Below, piece by piece: positions 1 to 10,540 of a stretch of 64,000 bases of DNA; within the stretch, counting starts at the first letter, position 1; the number at the start of each line of letters is the position of its first letter. The notes under the pieces are model-generated. The model saw only the letters and a list, made by a program, of their open reading frames with translations, had not been told where the DNA came from and did no database searches. Where the stretch lies: positions 78,162,831-78,226,830 of the forward strand of contig OZ026527.1 in assembly GCA_964019695.1 (NCBI GenBank), given 5' to 3'. The stretch is from Loripinus fragilis. Taxonomy: Eukaryota > Mollusca > Bivalvia > Lucinida > Lucinidae. Position numbers and translations under genes: made by a program.

Positions 1-59
1 AAAATGATAGTTTTCTTTGAAATTAACCATTTGACTTCTGTAGAATAAGCTGAGGACAG

Positions 60-165
60 AAAAAAACAAAACAAAAAAAAAAAAAAAAAAAAACGTTGTC
101 AGAGCTTTTTTTGTCAGATTGACCTGGAACCCCCCCACCTGACGGAAATTCCTGGATCCGCGCAT
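60..165. repeat. A-run followed by C-rich GGATCC repeat fragment
   Basis: An A-rich run is followed by a segment with TTTTTTTGTCAG, a C-run and the end motif CTGGATCCGCGCATG. The same TTTTTTGTCAG plus C-run layout recurs at 710-790, and the GGATCCGC end recurs at 1255-1270, 2935-2946 and 22755-22766. It looks like a fragment of the C-rich GGATCC element family described at 990-1275. Confidence 0.45.
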
Positions 166-203
166 GTTATATGCATTCTTACCATATATAGCATCCATTA
201 GTT

Positions 204-270
204 CATGTGTTTTGGGCGCTCAAAAGAACCCTCTCATCGAGACGGTTCTTTTGAGTACCCAAAATACATG
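204..270 (-). repeat. 58-bp hairpin repeat, copy 1
   Basis: Arms built on CTCAAAAGAACC and GGTTCTTTTGAG are flanked by GGGCGC on the left and TACCC on the right. This is the GTGCTC-left, GAGTAC-right orientation. CATG lies at both outer edges. It is one of ten copies of the same hairpin in the window. Confidence 0.75.
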
Positions 271-714
271 CTTTGGCCCAGAAACGAAAAAACGCGAGAT
301 AATTTATCTTCGAAGTTTCCAAGACGAGTCTGTTCAGCTACAGTGACAAGCGAGAATCTTAACTTTTTCAAAGCATCCTCCTTTTTGGAGCTGTGCGCCA
401 AAATTTTATATCCGTACAATTGCACAAGTGCGCAGGCTCATCTGAGCCTTATCTGTTGCAACTGTGTTAGATTATGCGTTGTCCGATGTGGGGAGAGGGT
501 AAGAGGGTTGGGGAAAGGCGGGGTAGTCGAGTAGAAGTTTATAAGTGGTTTTAATTGGTGAGATGCGTATTCAGTTTTTTTTATCTTCTGTTCAATTTGT
601 GGGTTTGTTTATAAGATTATAACGTCAGGTCAAGGCTCACCCCCTGTAACCTTGGAAAAATAGTTCTCTTGAAGTACACCGTAAACTAAGTTAGACTAAA
701 ATACATACAAAAAT
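271..714. other. No supported feature
   Basis: Short overlapping open frames exist in 205-534, but none has coding character, splice borders or a recognisable motif. I see no repeat here that recurs elsewhere in the window. Confidence 0.5.
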
Positions 715-790
715 GTCAGAACTTTTTTGTCAGTTGGGCCTTGACCCCCCCCCCCCCCCCCTCCCTCTGCCGATAATTCCAGGATCATCG
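715..790. repeat. C-rich GGATCC family fragment
   Basis: TTTTTTGTCAG is followed by about 20 consecutive C residues and a CAGGATCA end. The layout matches 97-163. The long C-run is a likely place for length error in the assembly. Confidence 0.45.
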
Positions 791-989
791 GTTGTACGTC
801 ATTTCGTTGATGTTAGTGAACAAAGTTATCTTCTTACCTGAAAATGAGTTACTAATTAAATCCGTAATTTCGATTCACCGACGTTTTAAATTTTCCACCA
901 ATATACAACGACCAAATTGTTTGTACCCTCCAACACCGGATAGGCGGCAATCGAAAACGTTCTTAACAATTGACGAACGCCATCGGAGA

Positions 990-1275
990 CAGGGGATCTG
1001 GACCCCCCCCCCCCACCCGGTTGAAAAAATTAAAAAATATAGGGTTTCCAAAGCAATAATGGTCCGGATCGCCTGAAAAATCACAAAGCTACAAATGTAC
1101 AAGTCCAGCATTCACTGTTGGGCCACCATCGGCCCGCCAGCAAAACGCCATGTGGCGTTTCGCTGCCAGGTCGTTGGTGGCCCGCTTATTGTGGTATTTG
1201 GATCCTCTCTTCTCCCCTCATTAACTTAAAAAAAAGTTGTCAAAGTTGGACCCCCCCCCTGGATCCGCGGATGAA
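990..1275 (-). mobile_element. C-rich GGATCC MITE-like element, copy 1
   Basis: Read on the minus strand this begins CGGATCCAGG, a G-run, then GTCCAACTTTGACAA, and ends near a second G-run and GATCC. The same order occurs on the plus strand at 2700-2946, including shared internal words such as CAAAATACCAC/CAAATACCAC, GCGGGCC and AAACCCTAT. It therefore looks like a non-autonomous element with GGATCC ends. This copy carries roughly 60 extra internal bases containing a hairpin (CAGCAAAACGCCA with TGGCGTTTCGCTG). Confidence 0.55.
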
Positions 1276-1599
1276 CGCCGATAAAAAATCGCTAGAAACA
1301 GTGTTTTCGACTGCCATAGTCTGGCGACAAATTGCAACCTAAAACTCTGCCACTAACGATTTTTTATCTACGTTCGTCGATAGTATTAGCATTTTAGATT
1401 GCCGCATATCCGATGTGCCTCCGAGTTACTTGACGAGTCTGCTCGGAAGAATCGCCTTGGAGAGGCATGAGTGCTCACAACATGTAGAAATAAGTTTTGC
1501 ATGACCTTTGATGTCAAAAGTTGAAACACTCTTTGTCGACTTCAAAGCCGAAATCGCCCTTGTGTACGTGACAAAATGCAGTAATTGAATGACGGGCAA

Positions 1600-1836
1600 T
1601 GTCTTCTGCTGATTTTAGGAATTCCATAAAAGTGTCAAACAGTTTGGATCCAGATCAGGCACGACTTTTCATCAGACCTGATCTGGGTCCAACTTGTTTG
1701 CAAAGGCTATCAGCAGACGACACTTGTAATGCCTATTGGGTCTACACTGTTTGCCTACATTAGTCAATATATGCAGCAGATGACTGGAGCAGATTACATT
1801 TTCAGAAGCATTTTTTTCGCTGGCGCTTTAAGGGAC
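1600..1836 (+). mobile_element. Piggybac-like MITE, degraded copy
   Basis: It holds a GGATCCAGATCAGG arm and a CCTGATCTGGGTCC arm, then CAGCAGACGACAC, and ends with GGCGCTTTAAGGG. The same end followed by TTAA is seen at 10301 and 39450. The right TTAA is mutated here and the left end is not clear. Confidence 0.45.
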
Positions 1837-2330
1837 AGCGAAACTTGAACAAAGTTAAAATGATTTGACATCTTTACACGACTTTTAAAAATAAGTATTC
1901 GACAGACGGGGGTTCACGTCACACAGCGCAGATGCACAACCTGAAATAAACTTCTGCTCTATTCTTGACCTTGAAGCAGGGCGTCTAAAATCTTCGATGC
2001 ACGTCGTCTCATAGAGGTCGACGTGTGTGAAGGGAAGGAAGTGACAAAAATATCTCTAGTCCCACTAGATCACACTGGTCAATGTAAACGCACCGGTGGT
2101 TGCTACAACGAGCTGGTGGTTGCATTTTACAGCACCGGTGGTGGCTTAAAAGGTAAAAAAATCTATACCTGTTGACTTTATTATTTATTCATAAACTTGC
2201 ATTTATTTTATTTGTGATGACACCTGGCGCACAGACCACCGGTAACATTGCAGTTTATGGCTCTGCCAAGCAATGGTGATTTAATTCATGGTTTGGACTG
2301 CAAATCCAACAAAGTTCTGGAACAACAAAC

Positions 2331-2404
2331 ACTTGTCTTGGGTACTCAAAAGAACCGTCTCACCGTTCCGATGAGACGGTTCTTTTGAGCACCCAAAACA
2401 CATG
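2331..2404 (+). repeat. 58-bp hairpin repeat, copy 2
   Basis: CTCAAAAGAACCGTCTCA pairs with TGAGACGGTTCTTTTGAG across a short loop. GGTACTC is on the left and GAGCACC on the right, which is the opposite orientation from copy 1. The 18-base stem is perfect. Confidence 0.8.
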
Positions 2405-2699
2405 TTTGAACTGGAATCACACTCAAAACATCCGCTAATATTATCTGCGTCATGCAAAAAGCTCGAAACCTGGCAGCTTCCCGTTTCACGTGCAGATGTC
2501 AACATATACATTATGTACATGAGAGGTACATCACATGTCAGTGGATCTCCAGTGTTGTTGTTTTTCTGTTGGTGGTATTCGTTACTAGAATCGCATTGGA
2601 TATGCGGTTCTAACGAGTTCTCAAACTATGGTTATGTTAGTGTAGATATACGTAAGAAAAGAAAAGTATGGTTTAAATATCGTGACATATACTGCTCAT

Positions 2700-2946
2700 G
2701 CACGGATCCAGAACGTTTTGTCCGAGGGGGTCCAACTTTGACAAAAGTTTTTTAGTTGATGAGAGGATCAAAATACCACTATCAGCGGGCCGATGAGTGC
2801 ACAAAATTAAATGCTGGCTTGATAGATTTGAGATTTTTCAGGGAATCCGGACCAGCATTGCTAAGAAACCCTATGTTTTTGTGATTTTTCAGAGGGGTCC
2901 GGCCCCCCTGCCCCCCCCCCTGCCCCCCCCCTCTGGATCCGCCCAT
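2700..2946 (+). mobile_element. C-rich GGATCC MITE-like element, copy 2
   Basis: The ends are CACGGATCCAGA and TCTGGATCCGCCCATG, so the outer bases form an inverted repeat. Internal sequence matches the minus strand of 990-1275. C-runs of 6 to 10 bases sit just inside the right end. Confidence 0.6.
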
Positions 2947-3091
2947 GCTGCTTCATGTAATTTGTGGTAGCTACAGGAGAATTTTGCACGTTTTTTGTGG
3001 CCTGTCGAATCTGTAAATTAACTCAAGGAACACTATCAGAGTAACAAATTATAATCAGGACCATTACTGAGTAGCTAAGGCTCTGCCAAGT

Positions 3092-3228
3092 GTGCGCAAA
3101 TGCGCACACGTCTGAGCTTTTGCAGAAGCAACAACAACAACGTCGATTTCGTGTCTGCGTGCGCAAATGCGCACACGTCTGAGCTTTTGCAGAAGCAACA
3201 ACAACAACGTCGATTTCATGTCTGCGTC
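3092..3228. repeat. 67-bp tandem duplication
   Basis: Two head-to-tail copies start at about 3092 and 3159. Each has the palindrome TGCGCAAATGCGCA, then CACGTCTGAGCTTTTGC and ACAACAACAACGTCGATTTC. They differ at only one or two bases, so the duplication is recent. Confidence 0.8.
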
Positions 3229-3559
3229 TTCTAAATGTTTTGAATGCGTTTTGCTCTATACAGGGAGACTGGGCAGACTCCTTTGGGCTTTGTTTTGCTC
3301 GCACTCAGTGCAATAAAGACCAAGTCAACGTCTTCTAAATGCACTTATGTTTTGAATGGGAATAGCAAAAGCACTGGCGAGACTGCTCAAATGGACAGAC
3401 TCGCTAGAGCTTTTCCTGCTCGAACATGCAATGAAAACCAACAACGATTGTTCACGGTAGGGAAATTTTTTAATTAATTGTCTCCCGACGTTTATCAAAT
3501 GAGACTATTAAAATGAGTTTGTCCGTTGGTGAAATGAGGGGTACTGTAACTTAAATAAT

Positions 3560-3880
3560 GAGCGCAACCCCCCCCCCCTTTACAGGTTTAGTACGATCTT
3601 TTTGAAACTTCACAGATGTTTTGTCCATGGACTGAGAATGTGCATTTGGTTTGGTCCATTATCGTCAAATTATTTTTTCACTTTTTTCAACTTGTGAACT
3701 TTTAACTTCTGCCAATCTCAGATACAATGTGTAGTTATTTGTGAGCGTAACTCCTCTTCAATTTTATTCTGGTCTTTAGGAAACTTCGCAGATGTTTTGT
3801 ATATGGTCTTAAACGTGCATCGTGCATGTGGTTTGGGCATGATCCTAAAGTTATTTTCCACACTAGACCTTTCACTTCCC
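3560..3880. repeat. Two-unit dispersed repeat
   Basis: Two similar units of about 180 bp share GATCTTT/GGTCTTT, AAACTTC(A/G)CAGATGTTTTGT and TGGTTTGG. Multi-unit structure of this kind resembles the internal units of the GTCYGTC elements elsewhere, but neither a microsatellite nor a hairpin end is visible here. Confidence 0.4.
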
Positions 3881-4958
3881 GCACAAGCGAAGTACATAGG
3901 GAAAAGAAATATTAAAAAAGATATTAGGTATCTAGTCTAATTTGATAGTCCGGCATGACAGAAATGCTTTAAATCTTAACTTAATTTCAAAGCCGAGGAG
4001 TCTTGCATCAAATAGCGTTTCATCTGGGTCAACATTGTTTGCTAAACAGAGGGGTTAGAATTGCCTCTGCCATGCGTCGCTAACGAGTTTCCTCAAAATA
4101 TGGTTGTGTTATGTTGAGAAGAAAAAGACAACTTATAACTTCGAAATAAAAGTAAAGTTTATTGTAAAACCTCAATTCATAATCGGTGCTCAAAATGATC
4201 GCATGTCAAAGGTAAAAAGCTGGCGAAATGCGATGTGAATTTTGTCACGTACACTTCTGTTTCACGTGCAGGTGTCGGCATACTTCATGGGGAGAAAATC
4301 TGGACAAATAGCGCTGATTTTCAACGCTTTTCTAGTATAACTAGCACATTACCGTGAAAAGCCTGCGCTATGCTACTGATCGTTTTCGACAGTTTAAACA
4401 GGTCCTCACCTGTTAAGCGCGAGTGTAATGTTTATATAACAGTGCAATAAAATACACGCTGCGACACCGTGGCTATTATCGGATCCACCGTGAAACGGTC
4501 ACCAGTCTCGTTCTGTCGGTGGATGTCAAGGTGTCGTCATCGTGGCGACACCGTGCGTCACTCTAGGTCACCTCCACCGTGACTAGTGGCGAATGGTAAT
4601 TACTCGTTTGGTGTACGGTAAATGAAGAAAAATTAGCAAACAATATTGTCTCATTCTTGCCCTCTGATAAAAGTAAGGTGCTTATTGCTATAATCCAACA
4701 TGTTTCCGGTGTTTTAGTTTGAATGTGCAATCCCTATATCACAAAATGTGTTCTGATTTCAGAATATTTGTTTGAATTTTTTGTTGGGCATGGTCATCTT
4801 AAAAAATTAGGACTGAAGTCGCTGCTGTGGCTACTATTTAAACATTCATTTATTGGAAGAGAAGGTTAAGGCAAGCCTCAAGTCAACATCTATTGTTACA
4901 TTCCATTTTGTATATTGTTGCTAGGTTACACATTAAAATAGCAAAATTCACAACCGTG
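3881..4958. other. No gene; short inverted motifs around 4460-4600
   Basis: There is no exon-like frame. Around 4460-4600 the words CGACACCGTGG, GTGGCGACACCGTG and ACCGTGAAACGGT form overlapping short inverted repeats in a locally CpG-richer patch. A similar CACCGGTGG cluster lies at 2090-2150. The purpose is unknown. Confidence 0.4.
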
Positions 4959-4972
4959 AACAATATAGTTGC

Positions 4973-5177
4973 GGAAGCGCAGTGGCTCAGTGGTAGAGTG
5001 CTTGACTCGAGACTGAGGGGCCACGGGTTCGAGACTCACCGGCGTCACTGCCTTGTGGTCCTTGAGCAAGACACATTTATCCTAGCTTAGTACTGATTCA
5101 ACCCAGGAAGACCCCTCCCTGTTTAACTGAAAGATTGTTGATGGGATGTAAAGAATCAAAACAATCAAAAAAACAAA
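4973..5177 (+). mobile_element. tRNA-derived SINE, copy 1, with perfect 14-bp target duplication
   Basis: The head has an A box in GTGGCTCAGTGGTAGAGTG and a B box GGTTCGAGACT, the internal RNA polymerase III promoter of a tRNA. The body carries GTCCTTGAGCAAGACACA and CAACCCAGGAAGA and ends in an A-rich TGTAAAGAATCAAAACAATC tail. The 14-base word AACAATATAGTTGC is exact on both sides, at 4959-4972 and 5178-5191. The intact duplication and clean boxes indicate a recent insertion copied by a partner LINE. Confidence 0.9.
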
Positions 5178-5191
5178 AACAATATAGTTGC

Positions 5192-5641
5192 AACTAAGTG
5201 TACAAGGAATGGTTTCTGAGGTAATTTTAAACGTTAGCCATATAGACATTATATTTTTTTTAATAGGAGCTTTTAGGATATTCTCTTTGTGACATCATTT
5301 TCTGCATGCGTATATTACTGGTTGTCAACCTTATGTTTCAAAGCTTGTTATTTTCTCTGTAATGTATCAAAATTTACTCCTCAAAATAGTTTGAAGACCA
5401 GTTCTATCAATTGTAATACCATTGCATTTTGTGTAGAAATATCTATTTTATGATCTAGTCTAAATTTTTTGACATCTTTGGGGGCAAATTGAGGCCCTAC
5501 TGCCAAGTGAAACAACGCAAAGAAATCGATAGAAAATGTTACGAACATGAATTTTGTGTCATTTTAAAACATGACCTAACTGTAATTGAATGTCATTTGT
5601 TTGTGTCTGATCCATGGGTCACAGAATTGCATTAAATGAAT
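5192..5641. other. No supported feature
   Basis: AT-rich sequence without an exon-like frame or a repeat I can match elsewhere in the window. Confidence 0.5.
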
Positions 5642-5969
5642 GAATGATATTGATATCTCTATTTTCGCATGATTTATGGTCTTTAAATCCTGTCAATACG
5701 GTCGCAGAACTGCATTAAATGAAAGAATGATATTGATATCTCTATTTTCGCATGATTTATGGTCTTTAAATCCTGTCGATACAGCCAACCTCTTTCTGTG
5801 AGAGAATGAATGATATTGATATCTCTATTTTCGCATGATTTATAGTCTTTAAATCCTGTCGATACAGCCAACCTCTTTCTGTGAGAGAATGAATGATATT
5901 GATATCTCTATTTTCCCATGATTTATGGTCTTTAAATCCTGTCGATACAACCAAACTCTTTCTGTGAGA
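5642..5969. repeat. 83-bp minisatellite, four units
   Basis: The word GATATTGATATCTCTATTTT recurs at 5646, 5729, 5812 and 5895, an exact 83-bp spacing. Units also share GCATGATTTATGGTC and TTTAAATCCTGTC. The first junction differs from the later ones (GCAGAACTGCATTAAATG against CCAACCTCTTTCTGTGAG). Confidence 0.9.
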
Positions 5970-6072
5970 GAAAATTGTCTGTTTGGGCTGACCTATGGGA
6001 TCAGACAGCTTGTTTTGGTGTTATTCTGTGACAATCTACTGTATGTAAAATATGGCGAGACATCTTTCTAAC

Positions 6073-6269
6073 GGAAGCGCAGTGGCTCAGTGGTAGAGTG
6101 CTTGACTCGTGACCGAGGGGCCGCGGGTTCAAGCCTCACCAGTGTCACTGCATTGTGTCCTTGAGCAAGACACATTAAGCCTAGCTTAGTACTGGTTCAA
6201 CCCAGGAAGATCTGTCCCTATATAACTGAAATATTGTTCATGAGACATAAATAGTCAAATCACATAAAC
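6073..6269 (+). mobile_element. tRNA-derived SINE, copy 2, with 10-bp target duplication
   Basis: Same family as 4973-5177: A box CAGTGGCTCAGTGGTAGAGT, B box GGTTCAAGCCT, then CCTTGAGCAAGACACA and CAACCCAGGAAGA. TCTTTCTAAC is repeated exactly at 6063-6072 and 6270-6279. Confidence 0.88.
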
Positions 6270-6279
6270 TCTTTCTAAC

Positions 6280-7339
6280 ACTCCAAAGCATAGAAAGACG
6301 GTAGAAAATCTGAATCTTGATGGCCCACTGCAAACAATTGTTTCCAGAAAACAAAACAATATCAAACCGCTTTGTCAGTGATAAAAATGTTTGCGCCCCA
6401 GAATAATAAAACTGATTGAAGAAATCATTTGCATTTGATGTGAATTGTTTAAAACAAAGTTGAATTTGATGTCACTTTTATTCTGCTTGAATGACCAGAG
6501 AAGAATTTCTGTATCACACTGCCTTTTGAAAGTGTGTGTTTTGAGGGTATTTGCATTTGAGACAGTTATGACAGAATTAGGCATGGAAATTGGCCATATT
6601 TATTCTTGAGTCATGGGGGTAACCCGTAGAAAGATTTGGGCCATCTTTTGCACAATTTAAATATTTGAGCTAATTATACCCTCGTTGGGAAGTCTTGGTC
6701 CTTCAATTATTTTGAAGAGTAAATATCTTTCCATTAAATAATGATTCTGAAAAACAAACCATTTATTCATTAGAAAGGCAAAGTATAGTGACATTGAAGT
6801 TCAGAAGTACTGAGCAGATATCTATCATTTTCCCTTGGATAAAAATTTAACATGTTAAAGTTTTGGTTTGTTTATGCTATTTTGTGATTAACAGAGCCTT
6901 CCAGATTTCTGGCACAATCTCTCGCTCATCTGTAGCTAAACTCATCTCTGAACCCGTGAATATTGTCTCCAAGTCATTGACAGTCGGGCATGTAGCTAAA
7001 ATATGCTAACCAGATGACTTATGTACAAATCGTCAGATAGAAATAACTTTAATCCCATGTGCCACTGTTTGGTTTTCACGGATGACGTAGTTCTAACAGA
7101 TCTGTTTTCTTCACATTGTCTCTTGATTAGAGATAGAGAGCACGCCCCATGAACACTAGGCTGACAGTCACACATGGGAGCAGTCCTGGTTGTGTTATCC
7201 ATAGTGATTTGTGTGACGGACGCCTGCTTGATACATTTGTTAATGAAGGTTATGCACGAGTCATTTGTATCCGTTTCTCCCCTACCTACATGGATGGGTG
7301 GGGATAATGAATATTTGCTTGTCAGAGACCTGGAATAAG
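6280..7339. other. No supported feature
   Basis: Open frames on the minus strand at 6375-6584 and 6996-7358 show no conserved motif, splice border or repeat match. I regard them as chance frames. Confidence 0.45.
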
Positions 7340-7433
7340 CCCCTCCCTGTAGGGGCAATCAAAAAGTTGTTGTGTGTCTGACTGCCAATCCAGGGGTTTT
7401 GAGTTTGATCCCGGCCCAGTCCCATACTTTCAT
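7340..7433 (+). mobile_element. Left part of an older SINE-like repeat, split by a hAT-like insertion
   Basis: GAGTTTGATCCCGG resembles a tRNA B box. After the hAT-like insertion the repeat resumes at 9662 with GGAGATTGATCATGAAATAATTTC, AAGCTTGTCCAGGAAAAA and an A-rich tail ending near 9880. A related unsplit copy at 19958-20175 has CCCATACTATTGAAGAGATTGATCATG, showing the two halves belong together. The tRNA identity of the head is uncertain. Confidence 0.55.
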
Positions 7434-7801
7434 CAGGGTTGGCACAATATTACTCGCCCGGGTAAACCCACCCCATAAAACTCGGGTTGGGCAATAAGGT
7501 CATATTACCCACTTTGGGCAATATGCGGGTTTTATGAATTTTTGGTCTTAAAAATTCTCGGTTTTCAGTCTGATGATAGATATAAAAGTGTAGAAATGAT
7601 TCTATATAGCCATATTTTAATCAGTTTAAATGGTAGTAGTGAGATAGTCATTAAAATATGAGTATCAACATTGACATTTAAATATATATTACATGTAAAT
7701 GTTTTACAAGATACAGACAAGTCAGTTTTCAACTATGTCTAAAACACTATGTTTACTAGTCTATTATCATGATTATGCCAGTCTACCAACCTTTCCCCTG
7801 A

Positions 7802-8527
7802 AAAATATCTTGGGCTTTTAACTCTACCTCCAGATATTTAGATGACATACTTAATATTGATAATCCTTATTTTGAAAAAATGGTAGGTCAGATATATCCC
7901 ACTGAACTTCAGTTATATAAGGCGAATTCTTCTGATACTGAAGCTCCGTTTTTGGATTTGAACTTGTCAATAACAAATGGCATAGTTTCTTCTAAAATTT
8001 ATGATAAACGGGATGATTTTAATTTTGAAATAGTAAATTTCCCATTTCGAGATGTTCCTCGCTCTCCTTCCTGTGGTGTATATATTTCTCAGCTTATTCG
8101 TTATGCTAGAGTATGTTCTAATGTTGATGACTTCAACAACAGAAACTTATTTTTAACTGCTAAATTATTAAAACAAGGTTATAGATATCATAAAATTCGA
8201 AAAGCATTTTCTAAATTCTACCACAGACACTCAGAGTTAATTGTTAAATACAACATTGGGTTAAAAACTCTTCTGCAACAAGGCATATCAGAACCTATAT
8301 TTTATGGTGATTTAGTCTATAAATTCAAACGAATTGTTGGAAAACCTAATTTTAGTGATCAATTCAAAAAGATAGTTAAACGTTATATAAGGGTTGGATA
8401 TAACTTGGATATCATGCGACAATCTGCATGCCTAGTTGTAAACCCAATCACGGTTTATAGCTATGGTTTCCTCTTTAATTGCACGACGGTGGGTCGGGCC
8501 TCAGACTCTATGACGGCTCTGACGTAA
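7802..8527 (+). pseudogene. Reverse transcriptase fragment of a retroelement, 5'-truncated
   Basis: An open frame runs from after a TGA at 7799 to a stop at 8525-8527. It opens with an RYLDD motif at 7832-7846, the YxDD active-site box of a reverse transcriptase, where the two Asp bind metal. Downstream are PFLDLNLSITNG, KIYDKRDDFNFEIVNF and YGVYISQLIRYARVC, which I recognise from retroelement polymerases annotated as uncharacterised proteins in molluscs and cnidarians. Fingers and most of the palm are missing, so it cannot be active. Penelope-like or another non-LTR class is possible, and I cannot decide between them. It lies inside the hAT-like element. Confidence 0.7.
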
Positions 8528-8529
8528 AG

Positions 8530-9110
8530 CTTTAATCGGTGGGTTGGGGCCTGATGCTTATCTGTAGCTGGACCCACCGTGGCTCAACTTGAGGTTTTCT
8601 TTAGCTCTGATTAACTGTGAGTCATGAGCCCTTTTCTTTGTTTCATCATGGTGTAGTAATTTGATTAGAGTGTTTTCCATGATGATACATTGCATTAGTT
8701 AGATGGCCTCCATGCGAGCTGAACATTTTTTGTACTTCAACAACAGCAGAATCTAGGGCGAAGATTTGGTACCAGTAAAATGCATTTAAGCCCCCCGGTG
8801 GCTTAGGCTGCTGTCCGTTCTAAGGCGGTGGTTCTGTTGTTGTTGACTTTCTGTTTATTGTTGCTCCCATTGTGGGAGTCTGTAATTGTTCTATGTTTTG
8901 TTGTACGTTACTTTATGTCCATTTTAGTATTGCAATCATCTTGATGGGGAAGAGAGAGCTGATTGCTTTGCTTAATTTGTCTTCCTGGTGTCTCGTGATG
9001 GTTGAGCGGCTCTTCCTCACGGTGCCACTGGGTTGTCTGCAGTTTGTGATTGTGGTATTTCCTGATCATACTCATTTACTATTTTCAATAATATAAACAA
9101 ATCTACTCTG
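8530..9110 (+). mobile_element. Non-coding 3' region of the retroelement
   Basis: The sequence after the reverse transcriptase stop holds CCGGTGGCTTAGGCTGCTGTCCG, GTTGTTGTTGACTTTCTG, GATGGGGAAGAGAGAGCTG and TGATCATACTCATTTACTA spread along it. The same ordered words recur on the minus strand at 23995-24385 and in part at 17682-17767 and 56575-56710. This marks it as the 3' end of one retroelement family whose copies are mostly 5'-truncated. The open frame at 8872-9096 has no recognisable product. Confidence 0.6.
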
Positions 9111-9661
9111 GGTCTTATTGCTTGATCATATTGGCAGTAAATGAAAATTTTAAAGCTAACTTTGATTGGTGAGCTGTGTATGTATATATAATTCTATTCC
9201 AGAGTGTGAATAAGTTCCCATTTCCCAATACAACTGCATTGAAATATATTCACACTTTTGTTACTAGGACCAGCATGACTGCATTTGACCATAATTTCAA
9301 AAGCCAAGGATAATTGCTCAATTTCTGCCCTAAAGGTGTGAATCACAGTCAAAACAATACTACAGTTATTTTTCTAAATTTTGGGATACATGTATCCCAA
9401 CAGTTTTTTGTAATCATCCTAAAATTTACCTCAAAAGATGCAGACAGAAATGCAAACAGCTTTAATCCTGAACTGACTGTTTCTCTTTAGACCAGTACTG
9501 TTAGCACAGAAAAACTGTAAGGTAGCAGCTGGTTGTGGGAGTCATGGTAAACTTTCAGAATTATAAAATCTACATAAAACATCCAAAACCCACCCTCATA
9601 AAACCTGTAAAACCCGCCGGGTTTGGCTTTATGATAAAACCAGGGTTTTATGCCAACCCTG

Positions 9662-9880
9662 ACTTTTGTGGAGATTGATCATGAAATAATTTCTGCGGTC
9701 ATTCTCTTTCTTTCTGCTGAAACCTTCAAGAAAGGTTGTCAGTTACAAGTGAAAGAATGTGCACCAAGTGCTGGTTAACCGCTTGTTCAAGCTTGTCCAG
9801 GAAAAACAGTGGTTAGGTGAACAGACCATCCTCTGTTGATTAGGACGTAAAGCAACAAAACAAACAAACAAAAACAAAAA
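9662..9880 (+). mobile_element. Right part of the older SINE-like repeat
   Basis: This continues the repeat interrupted at 7433. GATTGATCATGAAATAATTT, TGGTTAACCGCTTGTTCAAG and GTCCAGGAAAAA are shared with 19958-20175. It ends in AAAGCAACAAAACAAACAAA, an A-rich SINE-type tail. Confidence 0.55.
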
Positions 9881-10096
9881 AATTATTCCTGGCTATTCCA
9901 TGGCTATCCTCATAAGTGGGGAGGGGAGTAGATATTATTTGACTTTTCGCTTACTGTAAAGACGGCGCCCCATGAATGCGAAATTAGGACTGATCAACCA
10001 TACACATATGTAAAAGCTGAAAATGAGGCGGGGTTTTATTCAAAGGTACCTGTATCATCTTGCGCCATTACCTCAGTATGGACGCAAAACACATTA

Positions 10097-10301
10097 TTTA
10101 GTCTTTAAAACGCCAGCAAAATGACTGCTTCTGAAAATGTCTATTTTAACATCAGCATAGAGGCAAACATTGTGGATCCAGATCAGACTGCTCCTACAGG
10201 AGCAGTCTGATCTGGGTCCACACTGTTTGTATATGGGGCTTCAAATATTTTAGTAGACAACTAAAAACATACATTTTGTGATTATGCGCTTTAAGGGTTA
10301 A
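10097..10301 (+). mobile_element. Piggybac-like MITE with a central 23-bp hairpin
   Basis: The right end is GCGCTTTAAGGG followed by TTAA. The left end (TCTTTAAAACGCC at about 10101) is a mutated match to its reverse complement. In the middle, CCAGATCAGACTGCTCCT and AGGAGCAGTCTGATCTGG form a perfect stem, extended by GTGGAT/GTCCAC. TTAA target sites and CCC ends are features of piggyBac-type elements. Confidence 0.6.
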
Positions 10302-10404
10302 TAAATGTGAGTTCAGTGTGTTTCATGAAATGCACGCATGTTTGCGCGGCCCAAAAAGCTTGTTAACTCTTTACCACATTATAAATAAATAGAGGATATT
10401 TACT

Positions 10405-10540
10405 TTTTGAGGGGAATACCAAATATATTTCATCGAGTGTGATGAAAAAAAACAGTATTTTTCACGAGTGCATAGCACGAGTGAAAATGCTGATATTTTT
10501 ACCGTACGAGATGAAATATATTTTGTATTTGCCGTAAAAG
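10405..10540. repeat. Imperfect long inverted repeat
   Basis: AAATATATTTCATC on the left pairs with GATGAAATATATTTT on the right. Inside it TTTTTCACGAGTGC pairs with GCACGAGTGAAAA. The whole segment could fold as a hairpin of about 120 bases. No target duplication is evident. Confidence 0.6.

Larger units (their letters stand above)
7434..9661. mobile_element. hAT-like transposon-derived element, 2,228 bp, hosting a retroelement
   Basis: The terminal inverted repeats are CAGGGTTGGCA and TGCCAACCCTG. CAGGG-type ends are typical of hAT DNA transposons, which make 8-bp target duplications. The flanks ACTTTCAT (7426-7433) and ACTTTTGT (9662-9669) match at 6 of 8 bases, consistent with an aged duplication. 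GGGTTTTATG-type words recur inside both ends. No transposase is visible, so it is non-autonomous. Its middle is occupied by retroelement sequence. Confidence 0.65.

Noticed and set aside
4973..5045. Functional tRNA gene at the SINE head
   Set aside because: The A and B boxes are good, but the acceptor stem does not close and the sequence continues into a SINE body with target duplications.
8872..9096. 74-codon frame downstream of the reverse transcriptase as a second retroelement protein
   Set aside because: The matching copy at 23995-24385 does not show a conserved frame in a way that suggests coding, and no endonuclease motif (such as GIY-YIG) is visible.
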